DNA of 64,000 bases from Emmonsiellopsis sp. PD_33 (lineage: Eukaryota > Ascomycota > Eurotiomycetes > Onygenales > Ajellomycetaceae), in NCBI GenBank assembly GCA_032988165.1, contig JANTQF010000057.1, positions 62,001 to 126,000 on the forward strand, in the 5' to 3' direction. The notes beneath the pieces were generated by a model, which did no database searches, was not told the origin of the DNA, and worked only from the letters and a program-made list of their open reading frames with translations. The translations under genes and the position numbers were made by a program. Each line of letters begins with the position of its first letter. Position 1 is the stretch's first letter. Shown piece after piece: positions 60,638 to 64,000 of this stretch.

Positions 60638-61269
60638 GGTGACTTCACATCTTATAGCATGAAGGTAGGTGTGCAAGTGTGAGTGGGTAAGAGTAGGGAG
60701 GGGTAGTTTTGAGTAGATTATATGTATATGGGATTAGCAAAGTATTATCAGTGAACTTATTATAGCAATAATTGTAAATATCTGCAGATTTTAAAGACTG
60801 GGTCTCTCAATACCATGGGAAGTTTCTATATCCAGTGAATATTTGTTTCATATCTCATTATAGGGATAGTGTTTGCTATGGAAAGTCCATAACTTTCAGC
60901 AAATTCCTCAGTGGGATCATTACATGTAGTAAATACAATCAAGATGATGGGAGTGTGCAGCAAACATGTCAGCAAACAGTAAGATATAGAATAACTATAG
61001 AGAAATACATATCAGAGTTTGAGCAGACTGGTGGGATAATACTATTATAGATGTGAATGTATAAGTACATGAGGATGCTATCTATATAAACTAGTGTAAT
61101 AATGGGGCAATGGAGATTCCATGAAACAAAGAATTTAATCAGGTAATAAAGATATTAATATCATGTAAGGGTATGAAATCTCTATAGCTAGTAATTGCAT
61201 GTTTTCTTTCTAATTTATATTCTATGAACATCAAAGCACTTTTAGGGTTCTTTCAGGTTTTTTGGAAGG
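60638..61269. repeat. Spacer between the unassigned frame and the chromovirus, possible LTR
   Basis: AT-rich with no coding signal apart from a short chance frame (60835-61050). By position it should contain the 3' LTR of the minus-strand chromovirus, but I could not identify its ends. Confidence 0.25.
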
Positions 61270-64000
61270 CTAGGCTACTGCTTTTGCAGGGCAACCTTAT
61301 TACAGTCTTATCAGTAACATAGATTCTTCCCAGTCATACTTATATTATTATATAAGCTCCTTCATCTCTTGGAGGGTATGCTTCAGATATTATCTATCTT
61401 CTTCTAGGCTGTAGCTCTTCCACTTTATGAGGTATTCAACCTTATTACTGCATTTAAGAGTCTTTATTCATTTTACTATTATTTTTTCTATCTCATATAA
61501 TTTCCATTCATCTGAATCTCCTTCCATCATGACAGGGCCTGATGTCAGCAGAGTGCATCTAAAGGGGTCTTCCTCTCATGGGGTAGGTTTCAGATGAGCA
61601 ATGAAAATCACAGAGTGTATGTAGAAGTATACTGGGAGGTTCAGAAGATAAGTAAGGCTACTAACTCAGCAGTGGATTGTGAAGAGGCCTACATATTAAG
61701 AGGCAAACTTACTATAAGTCTGAAGTAGTAGTATATCATATCCTTTACTAATTCAGAGGAGCACCTTATCACCTATAGTAAAGAATCTTGGAGTATGCTT
61801 CTTATTGTAGTATTTCTTTATAAATATCACTACTATATGAAGTATCTTATTCACATCAAGGCAGCTGAAGAAATTCTGAGAACTTTGATCTTGAAATGTT
61901 TGTACTAGCTGGAGTGGTGTTTTAAGCTTCTGGCCATACATATATTAGTAGGGGAATATCCCTATTACTAACACTATAACACTATTAAAGAGTACTTAGA
62001 GTAAGAGGGCTGAGTCCTCTCATTGCTATGGATCTTCTAGAGTTATAATTATATGTTAGAGGATAATCTCATACATTTAATTTGTAATCTCTAATTGACT
62101 GTCTACTTGAGAGTGATAAGTTATGATATAGAGGAGATCTACCCCTAGAGACTTAAAGATTATTATTCAGAAATCACTGAGAAACTTCTTGTCTCTATCT
62201 GAGATGATGTAAGATGATGTGTCTCAGTCACCTATCATTAATTACTTGATAAATGGCTTGACTCAGGATTCTACATCTTAATCCTAGCATTTTGGGATGA
62301 AGGCTGTCCTCTTGCTTGTCTTGCAAGTAATAGTCATGCTAGCATCAAATCATTTCTTGGGGAGATCAAGGACAATGTCAATCATAATCATATAAAATAG
62401 GGATGGTTCCATAATGATTGGCTGTAGTGTGCTATATAGCTTGTAACATTAAGTAGCATTCTATAGGCAGCTGAGGCAGTAATAAATATATTCCTTAATG
62501 AGGTGAGTTTTCTTATAGATTAACAGGCTGTTCAGCTTCTCTATAGTTCATTATAGTCTAAGGTGTGCATCTAAGTGTGTGATTTTGATGACATCATTAA
62601 TGAGAGACTGAGAAATGCAGAGCTGTATAGTGTCCCTATGATTATAATATAGCAGATTATTATCAAAGTTAATATAATATAGCAATTTGATTCAGTTCTC
62701 CACTGGCAGTACATTATTTGCCTTTATGATATTCAAGATTGTGGCCAGCCTCAAGTCTTGCTGATAGACATCTAGAAGTCTTTATTAAAACTATGGGAAT
62801 ATTATAATTATTATAGCTGTGTAATTCATTAGGAATGTATTTGTAGCCTTAGTGATTAGATCTTTTAGGGGCTCATTCTGATCTATAGGCACATCTGACT
62901 GCAATTAAGATAGAGCATCTGGGATAATGTGTGTGCAGCCAGGTTTATAAAATATCTATAGGTTGAATTGCTGTATGTATTGAGCAGCTTAAATAAGCCT
63001 TAAATTGAGCTTGTTTATAGATGAGGTAGTCAGTGATATCTATCTGGCAATCTATAGTGTGGCTGAGTAGTCAGTATATATAACTACTGGAAGTTCTATG
63101 GCTTCAACTATGTGTTGCACTTTTTTAAGTGCTTAGACCAGACACATAACTTTTAGTTCTATCAGCTAGTATCTGGTTTCTACTGATGTTAGGATTTTAG
63201 AGAGAAATATAATTAGTTCTACCCTTATTAATGGAGGTAAGGTTTCAAAGTCTGGGGTCTTTTCATACTATATGTCCTTAAGTGATGCTCATTCTGATTT
63301 TACATGAAATATTATCACTCTGAAGCCTCTCTATTTCAAAGCATCAACATCAAAGAAGAGATATCACATGTTATCATAATACATTAGAAACAGACCCTTA
63401 GTAAATACTATCTATATATTCTTAAATGCTTTCTCTTCTTTTTCTGTGAGCTTTCCAAGGGGTATTCAGATAGAGAATTGGGTCTATAATCTTCTTTTTA
63501 CTAGTACATCCTTTAGGAGCATCATCTTGCATGCCTGTAGGGGTTCTGTATAATAGGTATAAAAAGATATGTAGTTTCACAGCCATCTAGTTGTCTCAAG
63601 GTAAGTCTCTAGGTCCTTCAGGTTTTTTGAGAATATAATCTTCACTAGTGTGGCAATCCAATCTTCCATCAGTGTGAGGCTCAGGGATGAAATCTTGTGC
63701 CCTAGTAGTCTGACTAAAGGGAAGCCAATAAATACTTTCTTTAAATTGATGATGATGTTCTTATCATGAAATAGGATGAAGATCTTTCTTAGATATTTAC
63801 TATCTTTTTTCATGATGACACTTATAGTAACTAGATCATCAATGTAACAGCAGACAAACTTCTTGAACTTCTTTAAGAAGAGGTCAATCTTGTGCTGTAC
63901 ATACACTGAAGAGTTTATATATCTCATTATTACTACTGAAGAGATCTCTTGTCTGCAATGCAATACAACTAATAAGTATCATCAGTGGTCATGGTGGACT
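61270..64000 (-). mobile_element. Degenerate Ty3/Gypsy chromovirus, cut by the right edge of the window
   Basis: Pol read on the minus strand from the right edge. Reverse transcriptase at 63,963-63,577 includes VYVQHKIDLFLKKFKKFVCCYIDDL, with the YIDD active site intact at 63,845-63,831, and the LLGHKISS block. RNase H is decayed. Integrase at about 62,420-61,940 has PSLFYMIMIDIVLDLPKK, SDRDKKFLSDF and TYHSQVDSQLEITN. Its end, with MYGQKLKTPLQLVQTFQDQS and KKHTPRFFTIGDKVLL, lies at 61,941-61,753. A chromodomain follows at about 61,510-61,360 (YEIEKIIVK, then EYLIKWKSYSLEEDR), which identifies a chromovirus, a clade that targets heterochromatin. The stops throughout show it is dead. The gag and the start of pol lie outside the window. 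Confidence 0.88.

Larger units (their letters stand above)
47640..64000. repeat. AT-rich, CpG-depleted block of decayed transposable elements
   Basis: From about 47,640 the composition changes within a few tens of bases from GC-rich genes to strongly AT-rich sequence. In the remaining 16.3 kb I noticed only one CpG, near 55,035. Reading frames with clear retroelement homology are riddled with stops that are one C-to-T (or G-to-A) step from sense codons (CAA/CAG to TAA/TAG, CGA to TGA, TGG to TAG/TGA), and Cys and Asp codons are changed to Tyr and Asn. This is the pattern of repeat-induced point mutation or of deaminated methylcytosine. I found no intact host gene in it. Confidence 0.9.

Noticed and set aside
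47640..64000. CRISPR array or prokaryotic-type operons
   Set aside because: Repeats are dispersed and degenerate, with no regular spacers; the window is fungal nuclear DNA.

Overview
The window is nuclear DNA of a filamentous ascomycete, most likely a eurotiomycete and plausibly of the order Onygenales. Short GT-AG introns of about 50-250 nt, GC-rich genes and the best-recognised proteins (Abp1, Dnm1, AMP deaminase, Cgr1, Dal5-type and NCS1 transporters) fit that group. The species cannot be told from the sequence.

Bases 1-47,600 are a normal gene-rich compartment with 17 well-supported genes, one weak small ORF, one decayed kinase pseudogene and one acetyltransferase gene that breaks off at the edge. 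In order: a disordered protein with a repeated short motif; a small Cys-containing ORF; a Dal5/allantoate-family permease; a broken kinase-like pseudogene beside an intact divergent kinase; an F-box protein; AMP deaminase; a very large F-box/zinc-finger protein; actin-binding Abp1; a secreted PEBP-family protein; the mitochondrial/peroxisomal fission dynamin Dnm1; a C2H2 plus fungal_trans regulator; an SMP-30/gluconolactonase-like enzyme; an NCS1 nucleobase-type transporter; cytidine deaminase; the mitochondrial ornithine carrier; Cgr1; a Ser/Arg/Asp-rich single-pass membrane protein; and a GNAT acetyltransferase. All introns were placed by eye from GT/AG, reading phase and family conservation, and every spliced model sums to a multiple of three. 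Several neighbours deal with nitrogen compounds (permease, NCS1 transporter, cytidine deaminase, AMP deaminase, ornithine carrier), but they are separate transcription units on both strands; I infer no cluster.

From about 47,640 to the end the composition changes abruptly to AT-rich DNA in which CpG is almost absent (I noticed one CpG, near 55,035). It holds degenerate transposable elements: a Ty3/Gypsy element on the + strand (49,200-53,790), a second Ty3/Gypsy chromovirus on the - strand entering from the right edge (64,000-61,270), an imperfect palindromic repeat (54,520-55,040), and a roughly 950-codon stop-riddled reading frame (60,637-57,740, - strand) that I could not assign to any family. 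This looks like RIP-type or methylation-driven mutation. The junction runs through the last codons of the acetyltransferase gene.
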